DNA of 64,000 nucleotides, taken from contig NZ_CP027669.1 of assembly GCF_003008595.1 (NCBI RefSeq), forward strand, positions 1,240,001 to 1,304,000, written 5' to 3'. The notes under the pieces were generated by a model. It was not told the DNA's origin. It saw nothing but the letters and a program-made list of their open reading frames with translations, and searched no databases. Both the position numbers and the translations under genes were made by a program. Positions 14,465 to 26,005 of this stretch are shown one piece after another. This DNA comes from Simplicispira suum (lineage in GTDB: Bacteria > Pseudomonadota > Gammaproteobacteria > Burkholderiales > Burkholderiaceae_C). Numbering within the stretch: the first letter of the stretch is position 1; each line of letters starts with the position of its first letter.

Positions 14465-15355
14465 ATGAGCGAGCAACACACCACGCAAGCCCACACGGGG
14501 CCCATCAAGAATCCCAAGCAATTGTTGAACGCGGTTTTGCTCGGGTTCATCGTTCCTATTTTTACGATCATCGCCCTCGTGATGTTTGTCAGCTCGGCCG
14601 ATATGCCATCGGTCGGCTCGGCCAATCCGGAGCGTGCAATCGCCCTGCGCATCCAAAAAGTGGGTTCGGTAGAAATTCGCGATGCCAATCGTCCGCTGAA
14701 GTCGGGCGAAGAAGTCTTCAAAGCGCAGTGTGCGGCCTGCCATGCGACAGGTGCTGCAGGCGCGCCGAAGTTCTCTGATGCTGCGGCCTGGGCGCCGCGC
14801 ATCAAGACAGGTTACGAAGCCTTGCTGCACTCTGCACTGGCCGGCAAGGGAGCCATGGCCGCCCAAGGCGGCGGCGATTTCAGCGACGTGGAGATTGGCC
14901 GCGCGGTGGTGTACATGGCCAATGCCGCTGGCGCCAAGTTTTCCGAACCTGCCGTACCCGCTGCAGCGCCATCCGCCGATGCGTCGGCTGCAGCGCCTGC
15001 CGAGCCAGCAGCCGCTCCGACGACAGCATCTGCAGCGGTCCAGGAAACCGCTGCGGCCCCCGCTCAGGAAGCTGCAGCGCCCGCAGCTGATGCCCCTGCG
15101 GTAGCAGTCGCTGCTGCTGGTGCGGGCGAAGCACTTTACAAGCAGGCCTGCCAAGTTTGCCATGCTGCAGGCGTGGCCGGAGCACCCAAGTTGGGCGACA
15201 AGACGGCTTGGGCGCCACGGTTGCAGACGGGTATCGACGCCCTGTATCAGAGCGCACTGAAGGGCAAGGGAGCCATGCCACCCAAGGGAGGCAGCAGTGC
15301 CTCCGATGCAGATCTGCACGCTGCGGTGGAGTTCATGGCGGCCGCCGCACAGTAA
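14465..15355 (+). CDS. Di-haem c-type cytochrome (cytochrome c5-like)
   Basis: Membrane-anchored periplasmic electron carrier, 296 residues. One N-terminal transmembrane anchor (about residues 20-42) is followed by two cytochrome c domains. The first has haem site CAACH at 89-93 and Met ligand M131 (GKGAM); the second has CQVCH at 229-233 and M271 (GKGAMPP). A 60-residue Ala/Pro linker (about 160-220) joins them. The two domains are near repeats of each other, so the gene looks like an internal duplication of a c5-type unit. Start chosen at ATG 14465 behind GAGGAAG; an in-frame upstream extension to 14375 lacks a ribosome site and contains the promoter. It ends in a terminator. Confidence 0.92.
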   Translation: MSEQHTTQAHTGPIKNPKQLLNAVLLGFIVPIFTIIALVMFVSSADMPSVGSANPERAIALRIQKVGSVEIRDANRPLKSGEEVFKAQCAACHATGAAGAPKFSDAAAWAPRIKTGYEALLHSALAGKGAMAAQGGGDFSDVEIGRAVVYMANAAGAKFSEPAVPAAAPSADASAAAPAEPAAAPTTASAAVQETAAAPAQEAAAPAADAPAVAVAAAGAGEALYKQACQVCHAAGVAGAPKLGDKTAWAPRLQTGIDALYQSALKGKGAMPPKGGSSASDADLHAAVEFMAAAAQ

Positions 15356-15375
15356 GGCAAGCAGGCCTCGCCCGC

Positions 15376-15406
15376 AGCCGGCCGGCTATTGCAGGCCGGC
15401 TTTTTT
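15376..15406 (+). terminator. Rho-independent terminator after the cytochrome c gene
   Basis: A perfect 8-bp stem AGCCGGCC/GGCCGGCT (15376-15383 with 15394-15401) with a 10-nt loop is followed by six T, 20 nt past the cytochrome stop. It also separates this gene from the convergent gene ending at 15434. Confidence 0.9.
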
Positions 15407-15433
15407 ACGCCCTTCGCATCGCGATGACGGGGG

Positions 15434-15970
15434 TCAGCGTGAGAAGCCCTCTTGCCGCTGCGCCGGGCTGCGCACGAATCCGAAGGCTTCGGGAAGCGCT
15501 TGGGCGCTCACGTTTTGCACACTCCAATCTCCCTGCTCGATGGCGTCCGAAGCCAATGCAACGTCCTGGCTGTGCACCAGACCCAACCCCAGGGAAGTTG
15601 CGAGGTAAACGTGGCCTGTCTCATCGACAAGGCAGGCGCTCACCGTAGCGGTTTGTCCTGTATGCGATTGCACCGTGAGGCCCGGGCCGATGCGCCAGAT
15701 CCAGGGTGTATTTTCAAGTTCGACGTAGACACGCTGCGGGCCGTTCTGGAAGAACCATTGACCTTGGTCGTCTGCACCATAATTGCGCGCGATGAAAGCA
15801 AGGAGCTTGTCGTGCTGGAGCCAGTCTCCCTTGCTATGCGCAAAATCACCAACTGATTGCACGGTCTCGTCGCGCAAATACCAGCGGCCGCGGGCATCCA
15901 GGCCCAGCCAGCCATAACAGGCGGGAACCTTGGGCCACTTCACCATAGCTTGAAGCACGATGTCGTCCAT
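15434..15970 (-). CDS. Conserved protein of unknown function (DUF2946-type as I recall)
   Basis: 178 residues if started at ATG 15970 (MDDIVLQAMVKWPKVPACYG); the frame stays open upstream to 16093 but that part does not look conserved. There is no signal peptide, membrane segment or known catalytic motif. The protein is rich in Trp, Gly and Asp with recurrent short strands (GWLGLDARGRWYLRDE, YGADDQGQWFFQNGPQRVYV, WIWRIGPG), suggesting a small beta fold. I associate this sequence pattern with an uncharacterised burkholderial family that I believe is catalogued as DUF2946, but I am not sure of the number. It is convergent with the cytochrome gene and divergent from lemA. Function unknown. Confidence 0.8.
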   Translation of the reverse strand: MDDIVLQAMVKWPKVPACYGWLGLDARGRWYLRDETVQSVGDFAHSKGDWLQHDKLLAFIARNYGADDQGQWFFQNGPQRVYVELENTPWIWRIGPGLTVQSHTGQTATVSACLVDETGHVYLATSLGLGLVHSQDVALASDAIEQGDWSVQNVSAQALPEAFGFVRSPAQRQEGFSR

Positions 15971-16149
15971 GCGCCATTCTGCATGGCGCACGACGCTTGC
16001 GTGTGGCGGGCGATGCGCAGACACAAAATTGGTCAGATTTGTCCTTGACTCCAGTTCATTGACAGCTTTACTTCGCAGGAAGTTGCGGCACAATTTGCCG
16101 GCGCCATGGCTGTGGCAGTTCCGCCTTATGGTGCCCGGCGCGCAATCTC

Positions 16150-16743
16150 ATGAAGCGTTTTCTTGTTTTTCTGCTTACCGTATTCGCGTTGAGCGGCTGC
16201 GGCTACAACGATTTTCAGCGCCTGGATGAGCAGTCCAAGGCCGCATGGAGCGAAGTGCTCAACCAATACCAGCGCCGCGCCGATCTGGTGCCCAACATTG
16301 TCGCAACCGTCAAGGGAGAGGCCAGCTTCGAGCAGGACACCCTGACCAAGGTCATTGAGGCACGTGCCAAGGCGACGGCGATCCAGGTGACACCAGAGAC
16401 GCTGAACAACCCCGAGGTGTTTGCAAAGTTCCAGCAGGCGCAGGGCGAACTTTCAGGGGCTCTCTCACGCCTGATGGCGGTGTCCGAGCGCTATCCGACG
16501 CTGCAGGCCAATCAGGCTTTTCGGGATCTGCGAGTTACGCTTGAAGGCACCGAAAACCGCATCACGGTGGCTCGCAACCGATACATCCAAGCCGTCCAGG
16601 AATACAACGTCCTCGCCCGCAGCTTTCCCACGAATCTGACCGCCAGGGTGTTCAGCTATGACACCAAGCCCACTTTTACCGTGCAGAACGAGGCACAGAT
16701 ATCGTCGCCCCCGACCGTCGATTTCTCTGCACCGAAGAAGTAG
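16150..16743 (+). CDS. LemA family lipoprotein
   Basis: LemA protein, 197 residues. A lipobox LSGC at residues 15-18 predicts cleavage and lipidation at Cys18, so it is probably membrane-anchored in the envelope. The family core is clear: YNDFQRLDEQSKAAWSEVLNQYQRRADLVPN, then EARAKATAIQ and ENRITVARNRYIQAVQEYN, a long helical hairpin. LemA proteins commonly sit beside TPM-domain genes as here (two follow on the same strand), but their molecular role is unsettled. The first gap to the TPM gene is 27 nt. Confidence 0.93.
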   Translation: MKRFLVFLLTVFALSGCGYNDFQRLDEQSKAAWSEVLNQYQRRADLVPNIVATVKGEASFEQDTLTKVIEARAKATAIQVTPETLNNPEVFAKFQQAQGELSGALSRLMAVSERYPTLQANQAFRDLRVTLEGTENRITVARNRYIQAVQEYNVLARSFPTNLTARVFSYDTKPTFTVQNEAQISSPPTVDFSAPKK

Positions 16744-16764
16744 TCCAGCGCACTGAAATTCAGG

Positions 16765-16820
16765 TCAAATATGCCTTTATCGCTTATTTGGCAGGGATTT
16801 ATAGCTATTTATTTGATAGC
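16765..16820 (-). repeat. Dispersed palindromic repeat, copy A (inside the start of a TPM gene)
   Basis: Minus-oriented, diverged copy of the roughly 60-bp repeat found eight times in this window: the gctat...atagct AT-rich arm at 16801-16820 and the tcgcttatt half of the palindrome at 16780-16788. The ATG at 16771 and about 17 codons of the following gene lie inside it. Confidence 0.55.
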
Positions 16821-17682
16821 GTTTTTGGGCGTACAAGCCCATTCCGAAACGCTGCCAGCAGTCCCTGCACTGTCGGGCCATGTGATCGATCAGACCGGCA
16901 CGCTCGACGCGTCGCAACGCAGTGCGATGGAGCGGCGCCTGGTCGAGATCGAACAGAAAATGGGGGCGCAGCTGGTGGTGCTCATGGTTTCCAGCACGGC
17001 GCCCGAAGACATCGCCGCCTTTGCGAATCGCGTAGGTAACGTCTGGAAGATCGGACGGCGCGAGGCGGGTGACGGCGTTCTGATCGTGGTGGCAAAGGAC
17101 GATCGCAAGATGCGCATCGAGGTGGCGAAGACCCTGGAAGGGGCGATTCCGGATCTTGCTGCGGCGCGCATCATTGACGAGATCATGAAGCCTCGTTTTC
17201 GCTCTGGCGACTTCGCCGGGGGGTTAAATGCCGCGATTGAGCAGCTCGCTGCACGTATCGCCGGTGAACCGCTCCCTGAGCCTGCAGGCGCAAGCGAAGA
17301 AGCCGGCCAGGCGAGCGATTGGATGGCGCTGGCTGTCTTTTTGTTGTTCGGCTTGGCTGCTTTGGGCTCCGTAGCGCGTGCAATCTTTGGCAAACGCCTG
17401 GGAGCCGGCATGCTCGGCGCCGTGGCCGGGGCGTTGGTCTTCGTCTTCACCACCAGTTGGTGGTTGGCGGTGCTGGCGGCTGTCGGCGCGCTGTTGTTCG
17501 TACTATTTTCATCCGGAGGGCGCGGTGCAACCTGGAGCAGCGGCGGCGGCGGTGGATGGTCTGGCGGGAGCGCAGGCGGGTGGGAATCTTCAAGCGACGG
17601 CGGAGGATTCTCTTCGGGCGGGGCGGCGATTTTGGCGGCGGCGGCGCGTCGGGAGACTGGTAAGGATGGTACGGCCGTTTGA
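16771..17682 (+). CDS. TPM-domain membrane protein (YgcG-like), 3' end frameshifted as sequenced
   Basis: 303 residues as read. Signal peptide (about 1-24), then a TPM phosphatase-like domain (about 33-170; VIDQTGTLDASQRSAMERRL, GDGVLIVVAKDDRKMRIEV, GDFAGGLNAAIEQL), two or three transmembrane segments (about 188-250) and a Gly/Ser tail. Family members normally end in a Gly-rich tail closing with GASGDW. Here that ending lies in another frame and stops at 17663. Adding one G to the gggg run at 17620-17623 gives FSSGGGGDFGGGGASGDW and a stop 2 nt before the next ATG. The real end is therefore probably 17663. The start codon sits in repeat copy A. Confidence 0.88.
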   Translation: MPLSLIWQGFIAIYLIAFLGVQAHSETLPAVPALSGHVIDQTGTLDASQRSAMERRLVEIEQKMGAQLVVLMVSSTAPEDIAAFANRVGNVWKIGRREAGDGVLIVVAKDDRKMRIEVAKTLEGAIPDLAAARIIDEIMKPRFRSGDFAGGLNAAIEQLAARIAGEPLPEPAGASEEAGQASDWMALAVFLLFGLAALGSVARAIFGKRLGAGMLGAVAGALVFVFTTSWWLAVLAAVGALLFVLFSSGGRGATWSSGGGGGWSGGSAGGWESSSDGGGFSSGGAAILAAAARRETGKDGTAV

Positions 17683-18199
17683 TCGATTGATCCGCCTCCT
17701 GCGCCATCGCTGGCGCAGTGGTTCCCTGCCCGCTGCGCTTCGCGGCGCTGCCCTGAAGCGGCTGACGCAGAAGGTGAGACAAAGTGAACGACGACACAGC
17801 GGACAGATCCGCCTGTGCCTTGAAGGCGGACTGCCAGTCAGCTACCTCTGGAGAGGGGCATCCGCGCGGGAACGCGCGATCACTCTATTTGGGAAACTGC
17901 GCGTCTGGGACACCGAGCAAAACAACGGCGTGCTGATCTACCTGCTGTTGGCAGATCGCGCTGTGGAAATCGTGGCAGACCGTGGCCTGGCGCGGGGCGT
18001 CACACCGCAGCAGTGGGAGCAGTTGGTCGCCAGCATGGCAGAGGGCCTCCAAAACGGGCATTTCGAGGAGGCATTGAACCGCGCCATTGACAAAGTTTCA
18101 GCGCTGCTAGAGCTGCACTTTCCAGCGGATGCGAGCACGAGAGATGCTCTGGTCAACGAGCTGTCCGATGCGCCAGCAATCGGCCCAGACTACTCCTGA
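17666..18199 (+). CDS. Second TPM-domain protein
   Basis: 177 residues from ATG 17666 (MVRPFDRLIRLLRH), chosen because it follows the repaired stop of the preceding TPM gene by 2 nt and has AAGG just upstream; the frame is open further left but only as a shadow. It has no signal peptide. The TPM fold is visible (ARERAITLFGKLRVWDTEQNNGVLIYLLLADRAVEIVADRG, then EALNRAIDKVSALLELHFP). LemA plus two TPM proteins form one tight operon. This cytosolic or peripheral partner is typical of such loci, and its biochemical role is not established. Confidence 0.88.
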   Translation: MVRPFDRLIRLLRHRWRSGSLPAALRGAALKRLTQKVRQSERRHSGQIRLCLEGGLPVSYLWRGASARERAITLFGKLRVWDTEQNNGVLIYLLLADRAVEIVADRGLARGVTPQQWEQLVASMAEGLQNGHFEEALNRAIDKVSALLELHFPADASTRDALVNELSDAPAIGPDYS

Positions 18200-18273
18200 A
18201 TTTATAGCGAGAGACGCTTACTCGACAAGCGCCGAATCGCGATTTGAATCGATTTTCCTGGCAGCAGACGAAT

Positions 18274-18293
18274 AAAAACCGCCCGAAGGCGGT
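18274..18293 (-). terminator. Rho-independent terminator of the atp operon
   Basis: The minus strand shows ACCGCC-TTCG-GGCGGT followed by a T-rich tract, a compact 6-bp stem with a UUCG loop, 22 nt past the atpC stop. Confidence 0.85.
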
Positions 18294-18314
18294 GGGGCTT
18301 CGACGGTGAGATTC

Positions 18315-18734
18315 TCAGCGTTTTTGCCGGTACTTGCGCAAGGCAGCGATCTGCGCTGCCATGACGGCCAGTTCAGCCTGGGCACGTGCAAGATCGAGTT
18401 CGCCCTTCGCGTTCTTGAGCGCTTCTTCCGCAGCTGCCTTGGCAGACGCGGCCTTTTCGTCGTCCAGGTCCTTGCCGCGCACGGCGGTGTCTGACAAGAC
18501 GGTGACGCAATCGGGCTGGATCTCAAGAATGCCTCCGGCGACGAAGACAAACTCTTCGCTACCGTCGGCCATCTCGATGCGCACCGAACCCGGCCGGATC
18601 CGGGTGATCAGCGGGGTGTGGCGCGGGTACACGCCCAGTTCGCCAGCCTCGCCGGGCAGGGTGACGAAATTCGCTTCGCCCGAGAAGATCAATTCTTCGG
18701 CGCTTACGACGTCCACGTGGATGGTGTTGGCCAT
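18315..18734 (-). CDS. atpC: ATP synthase epsilon chain
   Basis: Epsilon subunit of F1, 139 residues: N-terminal beta-sandwich ([41 protein letters not shown]) and a C-terminal helical hairpin that inhibits ATP hydrolysis. Last gene of the atp operon, 75 nt after atpD and followed by the terminator at 18274-18293. Confidence 0.97.
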   Translation of the reverse strand: MANTIHVDVVSAEELIFSGEANFVTLPGEAGELGVYPRHTPLITRIRPGSVRIEMADGSEEFVFVAGGILEIQPDCVTVLSDTAVRGKDLDDEKAASAKAAAEEALKNAKGELDLARAQAELAVMAAQIAALRKYRQKR

Positions 18735-18809
18735 TCAGGATTCCTTTGAGGCAGTGCAGACCGTTGAACCCAGTGCCGGCGGAGCAGGACTGCTCTACCG
18801 GCGTGTGGT

Positions 18810-21145
<2,336 letters not shown>

Positions 21146-21166
21146 GGGACCTCCTCAGCGGCTCAA

Positions 21167-22720
21167 TTAAGCGAAAGACTTCTTGAACGCAGCCACAGCG
21201 TCGGACAAAGCCGCTTCAGCGTCTTTGTCCATTGCCTTGGCGGCTTCGAGCTTGTCAAGCAATGCTGCGTGGCTGGTCTTGAGGAACTGGTGCAGCCCAT
21301 GCTCGAAAGCAAGCACGTTCTTGACGTCGATGTCGTCGAGGAAGCCCTTGTTCACTGCGAACAAGGTGGCCGCCATCAGCGAAATGGGCAGGGGACTGTA
21401 CTGGGCCTGCTTGAGCAATTCCGTCACGCGGGCACCGCGGTCGAGCTGCTTGCGGGTGGCGTCGTCCAGATCGGAAGCAAACTGCGCGAATGCAGCCAGC
21501 TCGCGGTACTGGGCCAGATCGGTACGAATACCGCCGGACAGCGACTTGATCAGCTTGGTCTGCGCCGCTCCACCGACGCGCGAGACCGAAATACCGGCGT
21601 TGATGGCTGGGCGGATACCGGCGTTGAACAGGCTGGTTTCCAGGAAAATCTGGCCGTCGGTGATCGAGATCACGTTGGTAGGCACGAAGGCGGACACGTC
21701 GCCAGCCTGCGTTTCAATGATGGGCAATGCGGTCAGCGAACCCGTCTTGCCCTTGACTTCGCCCTTGGTGAAGTCTTCCACGTACTTTTCGTTCACGCGG
21801 GCTGCGCGCTCCAGCAGACGGCTGTGAAGATAGAACACGTCGCCGGGGTAGGCTTCACGGCCTGGTGGGCGGCGCAGCAGCAGGGACACCTGGCGGTAGG
21901 CAACAGCTTGCTTGGACAGGTCGTCGTACACGATGAGGGAGTCCTGGCCGCGGTCGCGGAAATACTCGCCCATGGTGCAGCCGGAGTAGGCCGATACGTA
22001 TTGCATGGCGGCGGACTCAGAAGCCGATGCGGCCACGACGATGGTGTAGTCCATGGCACCGGCTTGCTCCAGCGAGCGCACCACGTTCTTGATGGACGAT
22101 GCCTTCTGGCCGATGGCGACGTAGACGCAGGTAACGCCCTGACCCTTCTGGTTGATGATGGCGTCGATGGCCACGGCCGTCTTGCCGGTCTGGCGGTCGC
22201 CAATGATCAGCTCGCGCTGGCCACGGCCAATTGGCACCATCGAGTCAATGGACTTCAAACCGGTCTGCAGCGGCTGATCCACGGACTTGCGCGCGATCAC
22301 ACCTGGAGCAACCTTTTCGATCACGTCAGTCATCTTGGCGTTGATCGGGCCTTTGCCATCAATCGGCTGACCGAGCGCGTTGACCACGCGGCCAATCAGC
22401 TCGGGGCCGACGGGCACTTCCAGAATGCGGCCCGTGCACTTGACGGTATCGCCTTCTGAGATGTGCTCGTACTCGCCCAGAATCACCGAGCCGACCGAGT
22501 CACGCTCGAGGTTCAGCGCCAAACCGTACGAAGGCGTGCCATCGGCGGTGGCCGGGAACTCGAGCATTTCGCCCTGCATCGCGTCCGACAGGCCATGGAT
22601 GCGCACGATGCCGTCCGACACGGACACCACGGTGCCTTGATTTCGGATGTCAGAACCAACTTCGAGACCTTCAATGCGGCTCTTGATCAGTTCAGAAATT
22701 TCTGCGGGATTGAGTTGCAT
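21167..22720 (-). CDS. atpA: ATP synthase subunit alpha
   Basis: Regulatory alpha subunit of F1, 517 residues. N-terminal barrel ([18 protein letters not shown]), P-loop [18 protein letters not shown], and the arginine finger region [17 protein letters not shown] (about residue 375) that completes the catalytic site of beta. Located between atpH and atpG in the standard operon order. Confidence 0.98.
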   Translation of the reverse strand: MQLNPAEISELIKSRIEGLEVGSDIRNQGTVVSVSDGIVRIHGLSDAMQGEMLEFPATADGTPSYGLALNLERDSVGSVILGEYEHISEGDTVKCTGRILEVPVGPELIGRVVNALGQPIDGKGPINAKMTDVIEKVAPGVIARKSVDQPLQTGLKSIDSMVPIGRGQRELIIGDRQTGKTAVAIDAIINQKGQGVTCVYVAIGQKASSIKNVVRSLEQAGAMDYTIVVAASASESAAMQYVSAYSGCTMGEYFRDRGQDSLIVYDDLSKQAVAYRQVSLLLRRPPGREAYPGDVFYLHSRLLERAARVNEKYVEDFTKGEVKGKTGSLTALPIIETQAGDVSAFVPTNVISITDGQIFLETSLFNAGIRPAINAGISVSRVGGAAQTKLIKSLSGGIRTDLAQYRELAAFAQFASDLDDATRKQLDRGARVTELLKQAQYSPLPISLMAATLFAVNKGFLDDIDVKNVLAFEHGLHQFLKTSHAALLDKLEAAKAMDKDAEAALSDAVAAFKKSFA

Positions 22721-22766
22721 GACTCTTTCCTTCTTTCTTTGGTTTGCCTAGGGGCCCAGCGCGCAC

Positions 22767-23309
22767 TCAGGCGGTGAGGGCGGCTTTCATTTGTTCAAGT
22801 CGGGCTTTCACCGAGGTGTCGAGCACTTCATCGCCCACCACCACGCGAATGCCACCGATCAGCGACTCGTCGCGCTGCACGCTCAGGTTCAGCTTGCGCG
22901 AGAAACGTTTTTCAAGCGTGGCGCCGAGCTCGGCCAAAGCAGAATCGTCCATGGCGAAAGCGCTGTAAACCACCGCATCAGACGAACCACGCTGGCGATT
23001 CACCAGTGCACGAAACTGGGCGGCGATTTCGGGCAGCGCCTCGACGCGGTCGTTATCGATCACCGTGCGCAGAAAGTTCTGCGCCAGTGTCGGCAAGGCC
23101 TCGCCTGCCACCCCAGTCACCAAGTCGAACAGTTGTTCTGACGTGACCTTGGGGTTGCCGACAACTTGCTGCAGCGCGGGGCTGGCGGCAATGGCGCCAA
23201 GCCGGTCGGCCCAATCCAGCGCAGCGCGCGAAGCGCCTTCGCCTTTGTCAGCGCAGGCCTTGAACAAGGCTTCCGCGTAAGGGCGGGCAATGGTCGCGAT
23301 TTCGGCCAT
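22767..23309 (-). CDS. atpH: ATP synthase subunit delta
   Basis: Delta subunit, 180 residues, the peripheral-stalk cap joining F1 to the b dimer. N-terminal helical bundle ([21 protein letters not shown]) and C-terminal segment with the conserved [23 protein letters not shown]. It starts 11 nt after atpF ends. Confidence 0.97.
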   Translation of the reverse strand: MAEIATIARPYAEALFKACADKGEGASRAALDWADRLGAIAASPALQQVVGNPKVTSEQLFDLVTGVAGEALPTLAQNFLRTVIDNDRVEALPEIAAQFRALVNRQRGSSDAVVYSAFAMDDSALAELGATLEKRFSRKLNLSVQRDESLIGGIRVVVGDEVLDTSVKARLEQMKAALTA

Positions 23310-23320
23310 ACGTGTGCCCC

Positions 23321-23791
23321 CTACAGTTCGGTCTTCAAACGCGTGAGCAGGTCGGCATGGACGCCGGAATCGACCTCCTTGCGCAGGATCTGCTCGGCAC
23401 CTTTGACGGCCAGCACCGCAACCTGCTCGCGCAGCGTTTCGCGGGCCTGAACGGCCTGCTGTTCGGCTTCCGAACGGGCGGCAGCCACGATCTTGCCGGC
23501 TTCTTCGCTGGCGCGAACCTTGGCTTCTTCAATGATGGCTTGGGCGCGGCGGTCCGCGTCGGCAAGACGTGTCGCCGTCTCATTGCGTGCCTGCGACAAC
23601 TCCTGCTCGACACGCTGATTGGCAGCGCTCAGCTCGGATTTGGCACGGTCGGCAGCAGCGAGGCCATCGGCGATTTTCTGGGCTCGCTCATCCAGCGCCT
23701 TCGCAACCGGGGGCCACACGAATTTCATCGTGAACAGCACCAGGATCAGGAAGACGATGGCCTGAACGAACAGGGTCGCATTGATACTCAC
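23321..23791 (-). CDS. atpF: ATP synthase subunit b
   Basis: Peripheral stalk subunit b, 156 residues. One N-terminal transmembrane helix (about residues 5-26, [22 protein letters not shown]) is followed by a long charged coiled coil rich in Ala, Glu and Arg. The start is GTG at 23791, set by the family N-terminus MSINATL and an AAAGGTG stretch upstream. It forms a homodimer that holds the stator. Confidence 0.97.
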   Translation of the reverse strand: MSINATLFVQAIVFLILVLFTMKFVWPPVAKALDERAQKIADGLAAADRAKSELSAANQRVEQELSQARNETATRLADADRRAQAIIEEAKVRASEEAGKIVAAARSEAEQQAVQARETLREQVAVLAVKGAEQILRKEVDSGVHADLLTRLKTEL

Positions 23792-23825
23792 GGCAACACC
23801 TTTCTAAGTGGGCGTTGAAGGGAGC

Positions 23826-24122
<297 letters not shown>

Positions 24123-25001
24123 TCAGTGAGATTCATGCGCCTGGCCGAGATAAATCAGCGTCAGCATCATGAAAATAAAGGCTTGCAAGGTGATGATCAG
24201 GATGTGAAAAATCGCCCAAATCGTGCCCGCAATGATGTGCCCCACGGGGAGCAACACGCCGGAAAGCGACAAGGCTGCTGCACCGCCCATCACGGCGATC
24301 AGCATGAACACCAACTCGCCAGCGTACATGTTGCCAAACAGTCGCATACCGTGCGAGACCGTCTTGGCAACGTATTCAATGATCTGCATGAACAGATTGA
24401 TCACACCCAGAATCAGGGCAAAGATCGGGTTCTTGCTGGTGCCAAAAGGCGCCGTGACGAGTTCGTGCATCCAGCCGCCAAGACCTTTGATCTTGACGCT
24501 GTAAATCAGACACAAAACCAGCACGGAGACCGAGAGGCCCATCGTGGTCGAAAGGTCGGCAGTGGGAACAATGCGCAGGTAGGCATGGTGCGGATCGTTG
24601 CCTGCGGCACCCCATATCTGCGCCCAGATGACGGGCAGCAGGTCCACCGGCAAAAGATCCATGGCATTCATCAGGAAAATCCAGACGAATACGGTGAGCG
24701 CCAAAGGAGCAATCAGTTTGCGGCTTTGAGCATTGTGGATCGTGGCCTTGGCCTGGGTGTCGACCATCTCGATCATGATTTCCACCGCCGCCTGCCAGCG
24801 ACCCGGCACACCGGACGTAGCCTTTCGCGCAGCCAGCCAGAAGAAAAAGAGACCCAAACCACCCACCAACAAGCCGACGATGATGGAGTCGTAGTTCACG
24901 ACCGACATGTCAATAACGGCTTTTTGCTTGATGTTTTGAAGATGCTGCAGGTGGTGAACGATGTATTCACTTGCAGTCGGAGCGTGCGCTTCTGCGGCCA
25001 T
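24123..25001 (-). CDS. atpB: ATP synthase subunit a
   Basis: Stator membrane subunit a, 292 residues, with five or six hydrophobic helices. The helix with the essential Arg is visible (SHGMRLFGNMYAGELVFMLI), as is the C-terminal IWAIFHILIITLQAFIFMMLTLIYLGQAHESH with the conserved Gln. Together with the c ring it forms the proton path. It follows atpI by 19 nt. Confidence 0.98.
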   Translation of the reverse strand: MAAEAHAPTASEYIVHHLQHLQNIKQKAVIDMSVVNYDSIIVGLLVGGLGLFFFWLAARKATSGVPGRWQAAVEIMIEMVDTQAKATIHNAQSRKLIAPLALTVFVWIFLMNAMDLLPVDLLPVIWAQIWGAAGNDPHHAYLRIVPTADLSTTMGLSVSVLVLCLIYSVKIKGLGGWMHELVTAPFGTSKNPIFALILGVINLFMQIIEYVAKTVSHGMRLFGNMYAGELVFMLIAVMGGAAALSLSGVLLPVGHIIAGTIWAIFHILIITLQAFIFMMLTLIYLGQAHESH

Positions 25002-25020
25002 CGGACAACTCTTCTCTCAA

Positions 25021-25488
25021 TCAATCGGTTTTTCGGACACCGGGCCGCACCAAAAGCACGAACCAGTACGTTTTCATCGTCACCACCATTGCAACCAGCA
25101 AAGCCGGCCAACTTGGCGACTGGAGCCAGCGCGTCGCCATCCACAGCATGGCAACGGTTAGCGCAATTTTCGCCATCTCCCACACGAACAACCCTACCAA
25201 CACCTCGCCGACTGTCTGTCTTGCGCGCGCCATGCCGCGCGCAAAAAGCGCGGCAGGAACTACGACACACAAGGCACCCCAGGCAGCAGACCCCGCCACC
25301 GCGCGGTCTTGGGTGATGAGCCAGGTCAGCAAAGTGACCAAGGAGCCCACCAGCAACTGCCCAAACACAAGACGCCACACAGACAATGCGGGATGGCGTT
25401 TGCGCCATTCGCGAGCCTGATCGGGCGTCAGCGGCTTGAACTCGGGTTCTTCGTCCTCAGCTTCGTGTCTGGGGGCGACTGGATTCAC
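25021..25488 (-). CDS. atpI: ATP synthase subunit I
   Basis: AtpI, 155 residues, an assembly helper of the c ring in several bacteria. Four hydrophobic stretches follow a charged N-terminus (HEAEDEEPEFKPLTPDQAREW). The start is GTG 25488 behind GGGGAGG; an ATG two bases upstream is out of frame. It is the first gene of the atp operon, as usual, and one of its least conserved members. Confidence 0.92.
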   Translation of the reverse strand: MNPVAPRHEAEDEEPEFKPLTPDQAREWRKRHPALSVWRLVFGQLLVGSLVTLLTWLITQDRAVAGSAAWGALCVVVPAALFARGMARARQTVGEVLVGLFVWEMAKIALTVAMLWMATRWLQSPSWPALLVAMVVTMKTYWFVLLVRPGVRKTD

Positions 25489-25535
25489 ATGGGCCTCCCC
25501 GCATTGGCACGTCGAAATTTTATCGAAAGCCTCTC

Positions 25536-25566
25536 ATTATAAGTAAAAACCCGTGGCCAGCGCCAA
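25536..25566 (-). promoter_or_regulatory. Candidate promoter of the atp operon
   Basis: The minus strand carries a perfect TATAAT (25536-25541), 48 nt before the atpI start, with TTGGCG (25561-25566) 19 nt further upstream as a possible but widely spaced -35. It lies in the 185-nt gap shared with the divergent ybeD gene. Confidence 0.45.
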
Positions 25567-25673
25567 TTTTTGCACACTGTCGGTTTTTGACGGCGCGCAG
25601 CGTGGTCAATCTGCCCATTCCCGGACCCAAGCGCATGCCTGCATCGCTGTCCAAACGTGAGTAAGCTACCCGT

Positions 25674-25991
25674 ATGGAGACGCCACCCATTCCGCCCAAG
25701 CCGGCCGACGCAGCCATCGCTTCCGACACGCGCAAGAACTCGTTGATCGAGTATCCCTCGCGCTTCCCAATCAAAGTGATGGGAGCCAACGAGGACGGTC
25801 TGGTGCGCGCACTGACAGAGATTGCCAGGCGTCTGGATCCAAGTTTTGATGCCGCAGGCATCGAATTGCGGCCAAGCCGAACGGGCAAGTACCTCGGAGT
25901 GACGTTGACCGTGACTGCAACCAGCCGGGAACAGCTCGACGCGCTCTATCTTGCTTTCACTTCGCATGCGCTGGTCAAGGTGGTTCTCTGA
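25674..25991 (+). CDS. YbeD family protein (DUF493)
   Basis: 105 residues of the YbeD/DUF493 family, a small ferredoxin-like alpha/beta fold: [27 protein letters not shown] and [35 protein letters not shown]. It has an N-terminal proline-rich tail not seen in E. coli YbeD. As in E. coli, it sits directly upstream of lipB (14 nt gap). The family has been suggested to modulate lipoate or other metabolism, but its function is unproven. Confidence 0.9.
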   Translation: METPPIPPKPADAAIASDTRKNSLIEYPSRFPIKVMGANEDGLVRALTEIARRLDPSFDAAGIELRPSRTGKYLGVTLTVTATSREQLDALYLAFTSHALVKVVL

Positions 25992-26005
25992 CCGAGGCAG
26001 AGAGC

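Noticed and set aside
14429-15319. 296-codon minus-strand frame over the cytochrome c gene
   Set aside because: The cytochrome has haem motifs, a terminator and a ribosome site; the antisense frame has none.
18199-18255. Possible ninth copy of the palindromic repeat (atagcg...acgcttactcgacaagcgcc)
   Set aside because: Only the acgctt/aagcg core is recognisable and the flanks do not align well; too degenerate to list as a copy.
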